Below are positions 1 through 11,190 of a DNA stretch of 64,000 nucleotides, piece by piece. Below the pieces are notes generated by a model, which had not been told where the DNA came from, did not search any database, and saw nothing but the letters and a program-made list of their open reading frames with translations. Source of the stretch: Ctenosaura bakeri (lineage: Eukaryota > Chordata > Lepidosauria > Squamata > Iguanidae); NCBI GenBank assembly GCA_948474755.1, contig CAOLHI010001010.1, positions 1 through 64,000 on the forward strand, in the 5' to 3' direction. Within the stretch, counting starts at the first letter, position 1; the number at the start of each line of letters is the position of its first letter. Position numbers and translations under genes: made by a program.

Positions 1-569
1 GTTTGTTTCATTTAGACATTGAGACTCGAGCACCATCACTGTTCATAAAGCTGCTTGCTACGTATCATAATGCTGATGATCATGATCTGAAACTTTCAGA
101 GCTCATCTTCTAATTCCGTCATGAAATCCCAAGGGCATCTCACAGTCCAAATTAAACAATTATCAATATCAAAGCAATCCTAAATGGGAGCAGGAACAAA
201 GTGGTGAAACAGCATCCCCTTCAAAGTCCTGCAACTCACACTAGCCAGAGCAACAGATTAAAGGGTGTGGGCAGCTTTACCTGGCCTGGAACTTTATTTA
301 TTCTTTCTCTCACATCTATTCCATCCAACTAGTCAATCCGTTGCCATATCAGCCCTAGAACTCTTAAAAAATAGTAGATCTCTACGCAAAATGCTTTCTG
401 TAGGTATAACCAAATATCTGGGGTATATGGCACAAAATGGCACTGAACTGTTAATTATTTAATATATTTTACTCTATTTTTACTGGCAGAAAGGAAAAGA
501 GACATTTGTTGAATTATCTGTCTCAGATGTCAAAATAACGGGACTAGACTTGAATATGAGAACCCATGT

Positions 570-752
570 GATGTAGTAGTTTGATTATTAGACTATGACT
601 CTGGAGACCAGGGCTTAGTTCCCCATTCAGCCACAGAAATCCACTGGGTGATCTTGGATGCATCACGCACACTCAGTCCCAGAAAATCCTGTGATGTTCG
701 TCTTAGCATTGCCAAAAGTTGGAAATGACTTGAAGGCACACAACAACAACAG
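570..752 (+). mobile_element. Sauria-type tRNA-derived SINE
   Basis: Starts with a tRNA-like head (GATGTAGTAGTTTGATTATT), continues through TGACTCTGGAGACCAGGG and the TCAGCCACAGAAATCCACTGG region, and ends GAAATGACTTGAAGGCACA with a CAACAACAA tail. This is the architecture of the squamate Sauria SINE, whose tail is shared with RTE-BovB LINEs. Lies in CFAP58 intron 2. Confidence 0.85.
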
Positions 753-2429
753 ACTTGATTATTAGGCTTCTTGACTTGACTTGAGGGACTGTCACCATCA
801 ACCTCAAGCAGCAAAATATTTGTCAGTAAAAGGACAACACCGTGCTATTACTGAAGATGTAGTAGGCTTCTTCAGGTTTGTACTGGTGCCAAAGAAGCTC
901 TTCTAGCAGAACTGCTATGCAGATATCATGATGAAAATGAACTTAACACAAGTTACAAGTTCTGCATTTACAATGAGAGAATTCTCATTGTAAAAGATTC
1001 AGATGCATTTTCCTAAACCATACATCTGGTATGGAGGAGTTCTTTCTAACATCTTGGACTGCACATTTGGAATGGAAACAATCTCACATTCTAATATCAG
1101 CAAAGCATCAGATATCACAATTTCATTTTCTGCCTCTCAAATCTCTAATATATTCACTTGTCCTCATTTGTTCTCCTCTGAAATCACTAGAAGGAAGTAT
1201 GGTTATAGTTGAGGAACCTGAAAGCAATGCATAATACAATATACTCATAACTCAGGCTGTAACAGTTTTTTTTTTAGCAACTACAGTTCTGTAATGCAGC
1301 CTACTATCCTTCTCAACAAAGGCACATCCACGTACTACAGGAGGTTCCATAAACAGAAGAGAGATTACAAGGAAAGAGGTACTATGATTTGGACCAAATG
1401 ATTTTTAAGCAGTTATGTTAGGTGCTCAGAATATCAGTGCTGAAGCCAATGAGAAAAGCTTCAAAGTGATGGATAAGTGGCATCACTATTTATAAAAATT
1501 TTGAAAGTTTTTAGACTAGTGCATCTCTATAAGCCTTGGAAGCTTATATATTTTGTTTAATATTTTGAATTTTGAACCTGAATATTTTGAATTCTGAATC
1601 TACTTTTAAATTCATTCTGTCTTGTGATCCCTACCCCAGAAGCAATAATAAGTTGCACTATTAAACATGCCAAGATCATTATATGCAGTTCTGTACAGCC
1701 TTTTGTTGCATATGAGGACTAGGATATTAACCCAACTTTCACTTCAGAAGTCAGAAAAGGACATATCTGATTCTGTCCTAAGGCCACATCCAAGAAACTA
1801 CCATTAAAACAAATCTCTCTCTTTCTTCTTGTATCAGTTTGGAACAATGGGATAATAGGAATACTGACATTACTCCTTAAAAACCCCTTGCCAGAGGACA
1901 TCCAACACGTTCAAATCATGGCAATCAGGGGAAGGAGAGCACTATGATTTTATTTACCCTAGAATTTCATCCTATCTTAGGAATGGAGCACACTTCATAG
2001 ATTAAAACTCACTACCTTACAGTACAGTGGCCACTCATTGGATTGTATGCCTTCTCCCCGGTGCTCTGCCATCAATGTAAGACCAGTGCAAATTATAACA
2101 ATGCCTTAAATATTCTCATTCAGTTTAATGCAGCATACCTGAACAGACAAATTGCAAATATGTATTATTAAATATGTAATATAGGTAGCATGGTTTCTCT
2201 GCATAATCTGATTTTCACAATGGAAGTTCTCCCCTGTCAAAAGTGACCAAGTGAATCAGTAAGAGAACTGGGGTTAATAGTCAGGTGATGTGCCTTCCCA
2301 GTACTACCTTATTCTATTAGGTCATGTGAGGATCATGTAAACATCGATATTTTATAAACGTATGCCTTCCATTTAATATGTTCTTCATTACATATTTTCT
2401 TATCAAGAGACATATTTTCTTTCATTTAC
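753..2429. other. CFAP58 intron 2, unassigned sequence
   Basis: AT-rich intronic sequence without a convincing exon or recognisable repeat. The next CFAP58 exon was searched for on the minus strand and not found. Short ORFs here have no recognisable content. Confidence 0.5.
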
Positions 2430-2711
2430 CCTTTTCAATGATGCTATGGTTGTCTGATCATCCTGAGAAAGCTTCAAAGCTGTAGCCACTTTAGCTGAGT
2501 TCACCACAATTTCTGCATTCAATTCCCTGCATTTTGCCATGAGACGCTTTTCATTCTCATAGGACTTTTTCAGTACTGCATGAAGTTTCTCATATTCCAC
2601 ACGGAATTTTTCCAAGCTTTGATCTCCTGTAAGCTCATTGATGACTTCTTGGAAGTCTTTTTCCAAGACTTCAAAGACATTTTCTTCTATTGCAGGCTTG
2701 TCATACCTTTC
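2430..2711 (-). CDS. CFAP58: CFAP58 coding exon 2 (N-terminal coiled coil)
   Basis: This 282-base exon encodes 94 residues of cilia and flagella associated protein 58 (formerly CCDC147), a coiled-coil protein of motile cilia and sperm flagella; loss in mammals disturbs flagellar axoneme and mid-piece structure (family knowledge). On the minus strand the exon follows a pyrimidine-rich acceptor ending TTTTATCCAG and ends AAAAGG before the donor GTAAATG; both junctions are phase 0. It begins ERYDKPAIEENVFEV, includes the family's nearly invariant stretches EKRLMAKCRELNAEIVV and KLSQDDQTTIASLK, and is rich in E, K and L in heptad-like spacing. No stop or frameshift interrupts it. An open reading frame extends past both ends to 2403 and 2822, but those parts are intron. 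Orthology is confident from sequence recall; an alignment would settle exact residue numbering. Confidence 0.93.
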
Positions 2712-3186
2712 CTGGATAAAAGAAAAGGCAGAATCTATCAGACAGTCACCAAAGGCATCCTGACAAAGATAATGACTTATGCCAAGATATTGGCAAAATA
2801 GCACCAAGGTAACCATCTTCAATTAAAAATTTCTATGGTTGTGGCTACTCTGCCTCTATCGTTGATGCCTACATTCCATCTTATGTGAAATGCACAACCC
2901 CTTTACACACACTGAGTCTTTTGAATATCACTTCAACCATAAAGACTTATGATTAAGAGACATGTCCAATTATTAAACAGAATCCCAATGTTTATATGAC
3001 CAGTCCCAATGCTTATATCACAACCAGCTAGCTTTGTTTATCAGAACATGTGTTCCTTGAATATGCTGTTCCAAAGGAAATTATTTGTCATCACAAGAGT
3101 AATTACTCGAGAGTAAAGATAAAAGTATAACCATCACTCTAGACTTCAGAACTACCAACACCCTAGCTTTCTAGTCTCTAGAGCAG

Positions 3187-3523
3187 GGATGGAAAGAATA
3201 CTCAAAAATATTCTAAAAATGGTCAAAAAACTTTTTTTTTTCCGAGTGTGGAGAAACCCTGATGAAAAGAATGCTGAACTGATAAGAATTTTCACAGTTC
3301 ACGACTTACTCTGCTCACAATTCTCACACGGTTGTTATGCACAGAAAACATTTTCTGCTCAGGAAACAGCATTTTCTGTGTGGAAAATAATATTTCAATG
3401 CAGAAACATTACATTCTGTGCAAAAAAAAATGATGTTTCATGTTTAGAAAAATACATAATTGAGAATTTGTTCTGTGTAAAATTCACAAATTTCTATGAT
3501 TTGTATAGAAAACAGCATTTTCT
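3187..3523 (+). repeat. Dispersed repeat with TTTCTGTGCAGAAA-like units (copy 1)
   Basis: Begins GATGGAAAGAATACTCAAAA and contains GGTTGTTATGCACAGAAAAC followed by many variants of a unit like TTTTCTGTGCAGAAA. A second copy in the same orientation lies at about 46565-46905. No coding content or class recognised; it could be an old DNA element or satellite-like unit. Confidence 0.5.
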
Positions 3524-3587
3524 ATGAAGATCCCAAATGATCTTGGAAGCTAAGCAAGGTCAGCTCTGGTCAGTACGATGATGATGG

Positions 3588-3630
<43 letters not shown>

Positions 3631-4012
3631 ATACATTTTATTTTGTTACCCACCCCTCCTCAAAACTTGAGGCAGGGTACAACAAAGGTTAAAATATAAT
3701 TAAAACCAGCATACCAATTAAAAGCACATTAAAATAGACTAAAACCATTCAAATACCACGCTTAAAATCATAATTAAAAATACATCATAGTTAAAAATAG
3801 GCTGGTTAGGCCTGTCAGAAGAGATAAGTCTTTAGCAGCTTTTAAATTTAAAATGGATGGGAAAACACCAATGAATACTAGGTGCTATAGGCTACATTTC
3901 AGAGGAAGGAATGGGTAAAACTACCTTTGAGTATTTCTTGTCTAAGAAAACGCTATGAAATTCATGGGGTCACCGTAAGTCAACAGGTGACTTAAGGCAC
4001 ATACACATACAT
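3524..4012 (+). mobile_element. 5S rRNA-derived SINE with Sauria-type tail, split by a LINE
   Basis: The head (about 3538-3576) reads TGATCTTGGAAGCTAAGCAA then GGTCAGCTCTGGTCAGTAC, which is the internal promoter region of 5S rRNA. After an insertion the 5S-like sequence resumes at about 3852 with ATGGATGGG, GAATACTAGGTGCTATAGGC, then a body and the tail GGTGACTTAAGGCACATACA. This is a 5S-headed SINE using the same tail as Sauria SINEs. A LINE 3' end interrupts the 5S part. A 5'-truncated relative lies at 49416-49530. Confidence 0.75.
3576..3850 (-). mobile_element. LINE 3' end (L2/CR1-like) with GAT repeat tail
   Basis: Inserted inside the 5S-derived SINE. A (GAT)n run at 3576-3630 leads into sequence whose reverse complement is the LINE end commonly seen in reptiles: a line such as CCTCAAGTTTTGAGGAGG followed by a short tandem tail. 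5' truncated, minus orientation. The exact LINE clade is uncertain. Confidence 0.55.
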
Positions 4013-6088
4013 CCTTGAGAAGAAATCTAATAAGGAATTACATCCCTACTCTAGAGGGCTAAAAGATGTATTGAGGATGTGGTAGAACATAGTGCATTGC
4101 TGACACCACTTGGAAGCCCTACATGTCTGATTAACCTAGAACAATCATTTACTCATCATATGAACCATTACTGGGAACAAGAGAAGCTAGACCATAGCTC
4201 TGATAGCACAATTCTGTGGATTCTTATGCAGAAGTAAGTGGAGTTTGCTTCCTAACAGGTATATTTAACTTGGAGACTTACATTCTAAACCCCTTTTTTA
4301 TTCCAGGAGTTTATCTATGGGAGTAATTCTTTATCTTATAAAGAAGAATTCCATGATAGCAAACTCTAGTTAACAAGTTGGATTTTGAAGGTCCATGGAT
4401 AAATCCAGGCTATATGAGCCTTAAAAATGTTGACACTTACCATTCCAACATCTATTTAAGGAAAGATACAGAACAGACATCTTGTGGGCATCTTCTGGAA
4501 GTCCAGTGACACCTTCACAGAACCCTAAGAAATTCAGGCTCTTTTCAAGACTTTAAAAGAGTCCAGAAAACTTAAAACCGCAGAAAAAAGCTTGAAATCA
4601 AACATGGGATTACATGGTGTACAAAAGGCTCAGAAACTGGTGATTTCATATGACCAGATGCTAAATACACCTCATGAACTATATGTCTTCAGACTTATAT
4701 CATATGTATGAGCAAATATTTTCACTGATTAATATTGGCAAGTATAAATTAGGATCTTAACTGAACATCTGCAAAACATTCTGTCATTCTTAATTGTAAA
4801 AATGAACAAATCAGTGATCTGGCATCTCTACCACATGCATATGTGTATGGGCTATCATTATTTAATTACCTAATGCAATTGCTTTATTAACCAATTTGGA
4901 TTAGGTATATGAACACTTGGAAAGGTATGGGACTAGGATGTTTGGGAAATTCTAACATACCTAGAGAAGGACAGTGTGCATATATTCTACAAACTAGTTT
5001 TACAGTGGATATTTTTTATATGTATCATCCTTCTTTTGCAACATTTTCAAAAAATTTTACAGTATTATGTGGAAGTAATCTATGTTAATTACATTTATTT
5101 TATTAATTGAAAGCAATGTTTACATTTAAAAAACTGGCCTGAATTAAAAGATTAAATGGTTCTTAATAAGCCATATCGGTCATCAACCATTACCCCGTCT
5201 TCCCCTAGGTTCCTAACAAATATTGTTTTCTCATTTAACTAATATCTTCCTAGGTAAAGAAAATGTATATTACTATTGTATGACCACTTCTATGGTCACC
5301 TCTAAGTATGATTCACAATATTGCTAGCTTCTGACTACAAGACTGCTGCTATTCGTAATAGTTCTACTTGTAAAGGTATTCTCAACTCATGATAAATTAC
5401 TTACTGACAGAAAAATATGAGTAAAACCAAACTGATGTAAATATGTTTTGTTGGCTAAGCAGAGTAGCAAGGCTTCCTCTGTTTTATTCTCCCACTCTGA
5501 GGTTCTGACAAATTCAGTTTTTCAGCCCATAAAACTTAAGTTTATTGTCCCCAGGTTTGCCCAGAGTATCAAGATACAAAGGCTGAGAACATCTCAATTA
5601 AAGGACCAAAATAAGAGCAAGCTATATGAAATGACAGGAAAACTGTTTGCAACAAAGTAAAAAGGACAGATATATTAGAAGGTACAACAATATGAGTCTT
5701 CCTAAAGATTTTCCTCCAGAGAAAGCAGAGAACCACATGCAACAGACCTGAAAAGGAGAGTATAGAATTTTATATGCGTGTGTGTATACATTATTTAACA
5801 AGACCAACCTCATATTAAAAACAATATAAAAGTTATAAAATTATAAATACTAAGTTATAAGAAACATTCAGCAACTAAATCATTAGAACACTAATATACC
5901 ATCATCTTAGCTGTTATGCAAATACACCCTCAAAACGCACTCAAAAATAATACATCCCAAGCAAACCTTTCTTCTTGATACCTTATCAATTTTATTCATC
6001 TAGCTACAAGTCCTTCTTCTATTTTTCTTTTCTGTTTTTCCTCTATGCTTATTACAGACATACTGAAAAGGGGAGGTACAAAAATTAA
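4013..6088. other. CFAP58 intron 1, unassigned AT-rich sequence
   Basis: No exon, RNA gene or clear repeat seen. The segment is strongly AT-rich; a stretch near 4848-4910 is rich in TAAT-type motifs but nothing firm can be said. Confidence 0.45.
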
Positions 6089-6469
6089 GGCCCTTTCTGC
6101 AGCTTACCTCTGTTCTAGCAGCATCCGGTGACAATGGCAGAAGTGGCTCTCATGGAGGGGGAAGTGCAATGGGCACACCTCTTGCTGCCACAGTGCAGCC
6201 AGGTACTGTTTCAGGTTGCACTGGGGTAAGAAGTGAATCCATTGTGCTTCCAAGACCTCCGCAAGTAAGGTAAGTGCAGGCGTGTGGCGGGAGCGCAACA
6301 CAATCGCCAGTCATTGACAGGGAAAAGCCATTACTGATTTGCACTGCAATCATACCATCTGGGGAACAGGAGAAGGATGAGTCCAGGACAATGTCGTGCA
6401 TAAGCGTCGTCCCAGCCCTGTCCTTCTCCCGTCCCCATGGCAGGTTGGGTGTGTCGTGTGGAAAGGGCC
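6089..6469. mobile_element. TIR element related by its ends to the palindromic family
   Basis: Left end GGCCCTTTCTGCAG and right end (reverse complement) GGCCCTTTCCACACGAC make a terminal inverted repeat like the GGCC-TTTCCGCAC ends of the short palindromic elements. Flanks are TAA and TTA, reverse complements rather than a direct repeat, so the target duplication is ambiguous. Internal sequence is not palindromic and has no transposase. Possibly a longer non-autonomous relative. Confidence 0.5.
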
Positions 6470-7382
6470 TTATAGCTGGACAAAGTGGGGAGTGAAAGAA
6501 TTAATATATTTAACAGGCAGAGCTGGTCCTGCCATTCATCAGAGTAAGGTAGTTGTTTTAGGTAGCTGATTTGGAATGTTTGAAAGAGAAAACAACAATG
6601 GTAGTTATGCAATGTATTATTAGTGTTTTTTAATGCAAAGTAGGCTCTTGTGGAATATCCTGACTCACGTGTGAAACAACAACATGTAGTACAGACCTCA
6701 ATTTGGTTGGGTGGGGGGAACACTATTTGCTGTCACATTTCAGGCTGCAAAATGTCTTGGGCCAGTTGTGTTAATAGATGTTAAGAGAAGACTACAAAAA
6801 CACAGACTTCAAAAGAGAACAGAGGAAAGAAAGAGAGAGTAGAAATTTGAGACATAAGAACTAAAAGCAAGTAAAGACGTGAGAAATAGGAAAGTTATAA
6901 GAAGGGGGCAAAGAGAGACAGTGAGTAGATTTAGTTGGATTAGATCAGGCTCCACAGTTCAAAAGATTTTGTGGTAGCACTGGGGTTCAATGGGAGGATT
7001 TCTTTTTCCCTCCTCTTATCTGGCACCCATGTTCCCTTGTGTGGCTGTGCACAATTCAGCCAAGGCACAGCCTCTTTGGAAGAATAGAAAATCATGGCTT
7101 TCAAGCCTGCTCCAGAAGCAGGGGTGACCACTTCCTACATTTTCCCTAACTGCAAAAAACAGAAGTTGGGAGGAAAAGGAAAAAAAAGAAAATTAGGATG
7201 AATCAAGACATTAAGAGATAGGAATGAAGGAAAGGGAAACAGAAGAATAAGGAAAGTTCAAAGTAATTTCATTTAAAATAGTTGAGGACCCTGTATCTCA
7301 CCCTGGTACAATAATTAAATAAACAACAAAAAATGGGCATTTGCTAGCAACCTAAGTTTTCACTGCTTTCAATATTCTACAA
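6470..7382. other. CFAP58 intron 1, unassigned sequence
   Basis: Purine-rich and AT-rich sequence (for example AGAAAGAGAGAG-like runs near 6825 and 7150). No gene or firm repeat seen. Confidence 0.4.
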
Positions 7383-7637
7383 CAGTAGTGCTTAATATGG
7401 GGTCTATGAACCCCTGCAGGTCTATGGAGCCCTAACTGGAAAAGTCTGTGTGTTAATAAATATAGAATTGAATATAAAATAATTTTGCTTCAATACTAAC
7501 AAGTATAAAGTGACAGTATGCAAATGAATGATATACAAAATTCTATAGCCTATGGAACTCTTACAGGGTGTCCTCGAAGCCCTGCTGCTGGACACCAGCA
7601 GCAGCAACAGGGACACAGCAGGGTGGTGTGGAAGCTC

Positions 7638-7661
7638 CTCCCTTGTTTGCAAACAAGGGAG
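7638..7661. repeat. 24-bp perfect palindrome
   Basis: Sequence symmetrical about GTTTGCAAAC with no spacer, flanked by GCTC and CAGT. Close by, GCTGCTGGACACCAGCAGC near 7582 is another small hairpin. Both lie in the hAT element, so they may be transposon-internal structure. Confidence 0.6.
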
Positions 7662-7768
7662 CAGTTTGGGAACATGCACAAACCTGCTGTCATGTCTCAG
7701 TTCCCACATACCCCAGTTGCCACATCCCTGACAAAAAGAATACAGCATTAGGCATGTGCACGTGCCCA

Positions 7769-7940
7769 AACTATGACCCTGGAGCACAGGGTCTATATCC
7801 CCGCTCGGCGATGAAAAACCACGGTGTGATCTCAGACAAGTCACATTATCTCAGCCTCAGAGAAAGGCAAAGGCAACAAATCTTGCCAAAAAAACACCCA
7901 TGACAGTGTCGCCTTAGGGTCACCTTAAGTCACTTTTCAC
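7769..7940 (+). mobile_element. Sauria-type SINE
   Basis: Contains CTATGACCCTGGAGCACAGG, CCCCGCTCGGCGATG, the CTCAGCCTCAGAGAAAGGCA body and the end GTCGCCTTAGGGTCACC. Plus orientation, lacking its extreme 5' end. Inserted in the hAT remnant. Confidence 0.8.
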
Positions 7941-7980
7941 AGGGGAGAGACATGACAGCTGGAAAGAGCCTCCCCCTGTG

Positions 7981-8166
7981 CCTTCAAGACATTTCTGATT
8001 TATGGCTACCCTAAGGTGAACCTATCATAGGTTTGTTTGTTTGTTTTTTGCAAGATTTGTTCAGAGTGGACTTGTCTTTGTCCTTCTTTGAGGCTGAGCG
8101 AATGTGACTTGCCTAAGGTCACCAATGTCTGAGTGCAGATTTGAATCCTAGTCTCCAGAAGCCTTC
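7981..8166 (-). mobile_element. Sauria-type SINE, reverse orientation
   Basis: Reads tail to head on the plus strand: CCTTCAAGACATTTCTG, TTATGGCTACCCTAAGG, CAAGATTTGTTCAGAG, TGAGGCTGAGCGAATGTGAC, then TTTGAATCCTAGTCTCCAGA. It faces the SINE at 7769-7940, giving an inverted pair about 40 bases apart. Confidence 0.8.
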
Positions 8167-8168
8167 AA

Positions 8169-8199
<31 letters not shown>

Positions 8200-8202
8200 A
8201 TA
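8167..8202. repeat. (AATA)n microsatellite
   Basis: About nine tandem AATA units at the end of the SINE, followed by AT-rich sequence to about 8320. Confidence 0.9.
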
Positions 8203-8607
8203 TTTGAATATTCAAATCTAAATTTAAATCTTTAATAATATATAAATAAAATAAATATATATATATTTATTATGTATAAATGTAGTAAATAAAATATAAA
8301 TATAATAAATGTTATATTTATAGTGGGTCCCCAGTAAAAAAAAGGTTAAGAACCACTGCTCTACATTTCAACATCGATGTTGTCTCAAGAATAAATCAAC
8401 ACTTTTCGCAACAGTTACAATTAGGCATCTTCTTGGATAAGGCTCTCTCAGCTTTGTACACCTGGATCCTGCATTTTTCACCTACTCTTCTTGGCAAACT
8501 TGCTCCAGAGCTATTGGGTTGGATGGGGTCCATTAAGGAACAAGTATTTTCAAGTCTTGGCACAGATTCAATTGGATTGATGTCTGGGTTCCAACAGGCC
8601 ATTCTAA

Positions 8608-8809
8608 GGGCCTTTCTGCACTACACAGTTATAATGCTATTATTCCACTTTCAAAATCCTATGGAATCCTGGGGTTTGTAGTTTAGGGGAAGCACATTCA
8701 GAATTCTCAGCCAGAGAGCTCTTTGGCCTCAGTAAACTACAAACCCCAGAATTCCACAGAATGCGAAAATAGAATAATAGCACTGTAACAGCATAGTGCA
8801 GAAAGGCCC
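8608..8809. mobile_element. Palindromic-family MITE, long asymmetric-tip type
   Basis: Ends GGGCCTTTCTGCAC and GCAGAAAGGCCC, flanked on both sides by TAA, an exact 3-bp target duplication. Arms contain ATTCCACTTTC and GGAATCCTGGGGTTTGTAG. The tip is not symmetrical and holds TTCTCAGCCAGAGAGCTC plus TTTGGCCTCAGTAAAC. No coding capacity. Confidence 0.85.
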
Positions 8810-10407
8810 TAAGACACTCAGGTTTTTATTTTTAAAGCACTCCAGTGCATTCAGCATCATTGTCGTTCCAGAAGACAAATCTCTTCCCAGCCCCAGGTCT
8901 CTTGCTGAACAGTTTATTATGGTTTACTTAACTTTTGTTAACAATAAAAATATTTCGCACTTTACACTGTGAAGTATGCAGGAATAATTCCAACCGAATT
9001 CATTTCAATTCCAGGTTGTAACACAACAATATACTGAAAAATCAAAGGAGGTGTGAACAGTACCAACTGTATGAGTCTGGGTATAACAGGAACATTTGGG
9101 AATAAATCCATCAGGTACTGGTGGGGAAACTTTTAGAAGCCAGGCACTTTGCTATACAGGAAGAAGAATGAACCAGGAAAAGAGAGAAATCAGATAATTA
9201 AACTTGTGTCTTGATAACAATATTCAAGATTCTGGACTGAGCTGACGTATAATCTCAGTCTGAGTTTCACTGTGCAAGATGCTGAATCTCAGTTATTTCA
9301 CATGGATTTTCTTCAAGGATTCAACAGTTCTAAAATTCAGAATTGAGACATTATGCATTTATACAGGGAGTCTAGCTCTATTAGTTTTCTGAAAAAAAAT
9401 TAACTGTTGATCAAAACTAATACTGACAACAGTCTTGCTTCCAAAAGTGTGGGAATCACTGTGTAATAGAGTAAGCCTGTGGCCAGTACTGTCCCCACTA
9501 TTATACCTAAAATGGAGAAGGCAGAGTAAAAGTTGCAGACCACGTACAAAGAACTCACACACAAAAAGTTGTAGTACCCTTTTGTGCCTTGAGCCATCTG
9601 CTAAGAGAGGTTAGAACAAACCAGCCTACCCAGACAATATTCTACTAGAAGACTGAAAAGAAATACTATTGAAAGACTGAAAAAGAAGAAATATGTTAAA
9701 TTACAGGTGCTACTAGAGACCCTATTTGGACTACAAGACTGTATGAGTGGCCCAGTGTCCTCAGCAAACAATTCTGTCTTTGCAAGAGTCTCTTACTTAC
9801 TAGGAAAAGCACAAGATTTGTATCTATGTAAAGCCACACTGAGACAGAAGACAGGGGGGAAAATAGTTACTCTCCTTTCTCATAACAGTTGAAGAATGAG
9901 CAGAATCATCAAGAATTTTGTACCCCTTTTCAGAAGATCTGGGGAGGAGTCCACTGGTTATACCAACATATATTCTTTGATTTCTTTAGTTCAATGAGTT
10001 GATTAATGTTTGGGGCTAGTGATGTAGTTAATCCCCAAAAGACTGAAAGGTAGCAACACTCATTTTAATTTTCCATTGCTTTATGTTTTTCTCATTTACT
10101 GGTATCTGTTTAAAGAAATAACCTTGTTCCTGATAAATGCCCATATTGCCAACTGCGCAACAACCTATTTGCTACTGCACATTTTTTCCTATCACATAAA
10201 ATGTGTCCAGCTGCATATTATGATAATGCCTGCACCTAGTTCTGCAATACACTGTCTGTAGAGATACTCTGCTGTTTGGTTAAGACACAAGAGCATAGGA
10301 GAAATGATGAGGAGACAGTAATGAGCACATTTATCACCCATAGAGTCACCTGCATATATAAACAAAACATTCATGCTGAAATCTTAACACTCGTCCAAGA
10401 TAGAATA
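8810..10407. other. CFAP58 intron 1, unassigned sequence
   Basis: No exon or confident repeat. Short ORFs are unremarkable. Confidence 0.4.
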
Positions 10408-10740
10408 TAGTCCTCCCTCCATATTTGTGGATTTGGCCTCTGCAAAGGTGATTATTCACAAGGTGCTCGCATGCCTTCCCTCATTCTCCCCTCCCATTCT
10501 CTTGCCCAGGCGCACTGTGCCTTTCTTCTTCCTACCCAGGCAAAAAGAAAGTAAATGGGAGGGAGGAGCCCCATGCACTGAGAAGGAAGGTGTGCATCTG
10601 CCTCCCCCATTTTCCCCCTCCCATTCACTTGTCTTTTGCCTGGGCATGGAGAAGGAAAGCAGCGCACTGAGGCAAAAGGCAAGAGAATGGGAGGGGGAGA
10701 ATGGAGGGAGGCACGTGCATACCTTCTCTAGCCGCAGGGC
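10408..10740 (-). mobile_element. Tigger-like non-autonomous element (family C), truncated
   Basis: Starts after TA with AGTCCTCCCTCCATATTTGT then GATTATTCACAAGGTG, the reverse of the right end of the copies at 33664-34007 and 35228-35651. The interior has repeated blocks such as CCATTCTCTTGCC and AAAGGCAAGAGAATGGGAGG. Interrupted at its right side by a palindromic-family remnant. Confidence 0.55.
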
Positions 10741-10741
10741 T

Positions 10742-10893
10742 TCCTGGGGTTCTGGGGTTTGTAGTTTACTGAGGCCAAAGAGCTCTTTGGCTGAGAATTC
10801 TAAATGCCCCTCCCTAAACTGGAAATCCCACAATTCCATTGGATGTTCAAAATGGAATAATAGCACTATAACGATGTAGGGTGGAAATTACCT
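10742..10893. mobile_element. Palindromic-family MITE, partial
   Basis: Long asymmetric-tip type in the opposite orientation to 8608-8809 (TTTACTGAGGCCAAAGAGCT before GCTGAGAATTC). The left arm outside TTCTGGGGTTTGTAG is missing; the right end is degenerate (GGTGGAAATTACC). Confidence 0.7.
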
Positions 10894-10974
10894 AGGTTGG
10901 CCTCCTCTTTGTTCTTGTCCCTGCCAGCAGGCAAAGACTTTTTTTGCGTAGACAGGCTTTCAGCTGTTAGTTGG

Positions 10975-11190
10975 AAAGTGAAGGAGAGTCCTTTAATTGG
11001 GATGCTGTACTTTTCCTTACTATGCTTTAAATGTGCTTAAACTGCTTTAAATTAATGTGATTATTTTTGGTCCGTGTTTGTATTACAAATCGTTTTAGCC
11101 GTATTTTGCTGTAACTCACACTGTAAATCATCTTGGATCCCATACTGGGAGAAAGGTAGGCTAAGTTAAATAAACAAAAGAATTGTTTAC
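10975..11190 (+). mobile_element. LINE 3' end (L2/CR1-like)
   Basis: Run of GCTTTAAATGTGCTTAAACTG, TGTAAATCATCTTGGATCCC and ATACTGGGAGAAAGGTAGGC ending in TAAATAAAC matches the 3' end of reptile L2/CR1-type LINEs. 5' truncated. Confidence 0.55.

Larger units (their letters stand above)
7383..8358. mobile_element. hAT-type DNA transposon remnant with nested SINEs
   Basis: Left end CAGTAGTGCTTAAT and right end GGTTAAGAACCACTG are imperfect terminal inverted repeats of the hAT type. Flanking 8-mers TTCTACAA (7375-7382) and CTCTACAT (8359-8366) agree at six of eight positions, as expected for an old 8-bp duplication. Two SINEs in opposite orientation and an AATA repeat lie inside. No transposase coding is left. 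Confidence 0.6.

Noticed and set aside
2403..2822. Whole 139-codon ORF as the CFAP58 protein start
   Set aside because: Splice acceptor at 2712 and donor at 2429 limit the exon to 2430-2711; the extra residues at both ends are intronic.
3538..3576. Functional 5S rRNA gene
   Set aside because: Only fragments of 5S sequence, diverged and split by an insertion, joined to a SINE body.
10427..10879. 150-codon ORF
   Set aside because: Crosses a Tigger-like element and a palindromic remnant; translation is low complexity.
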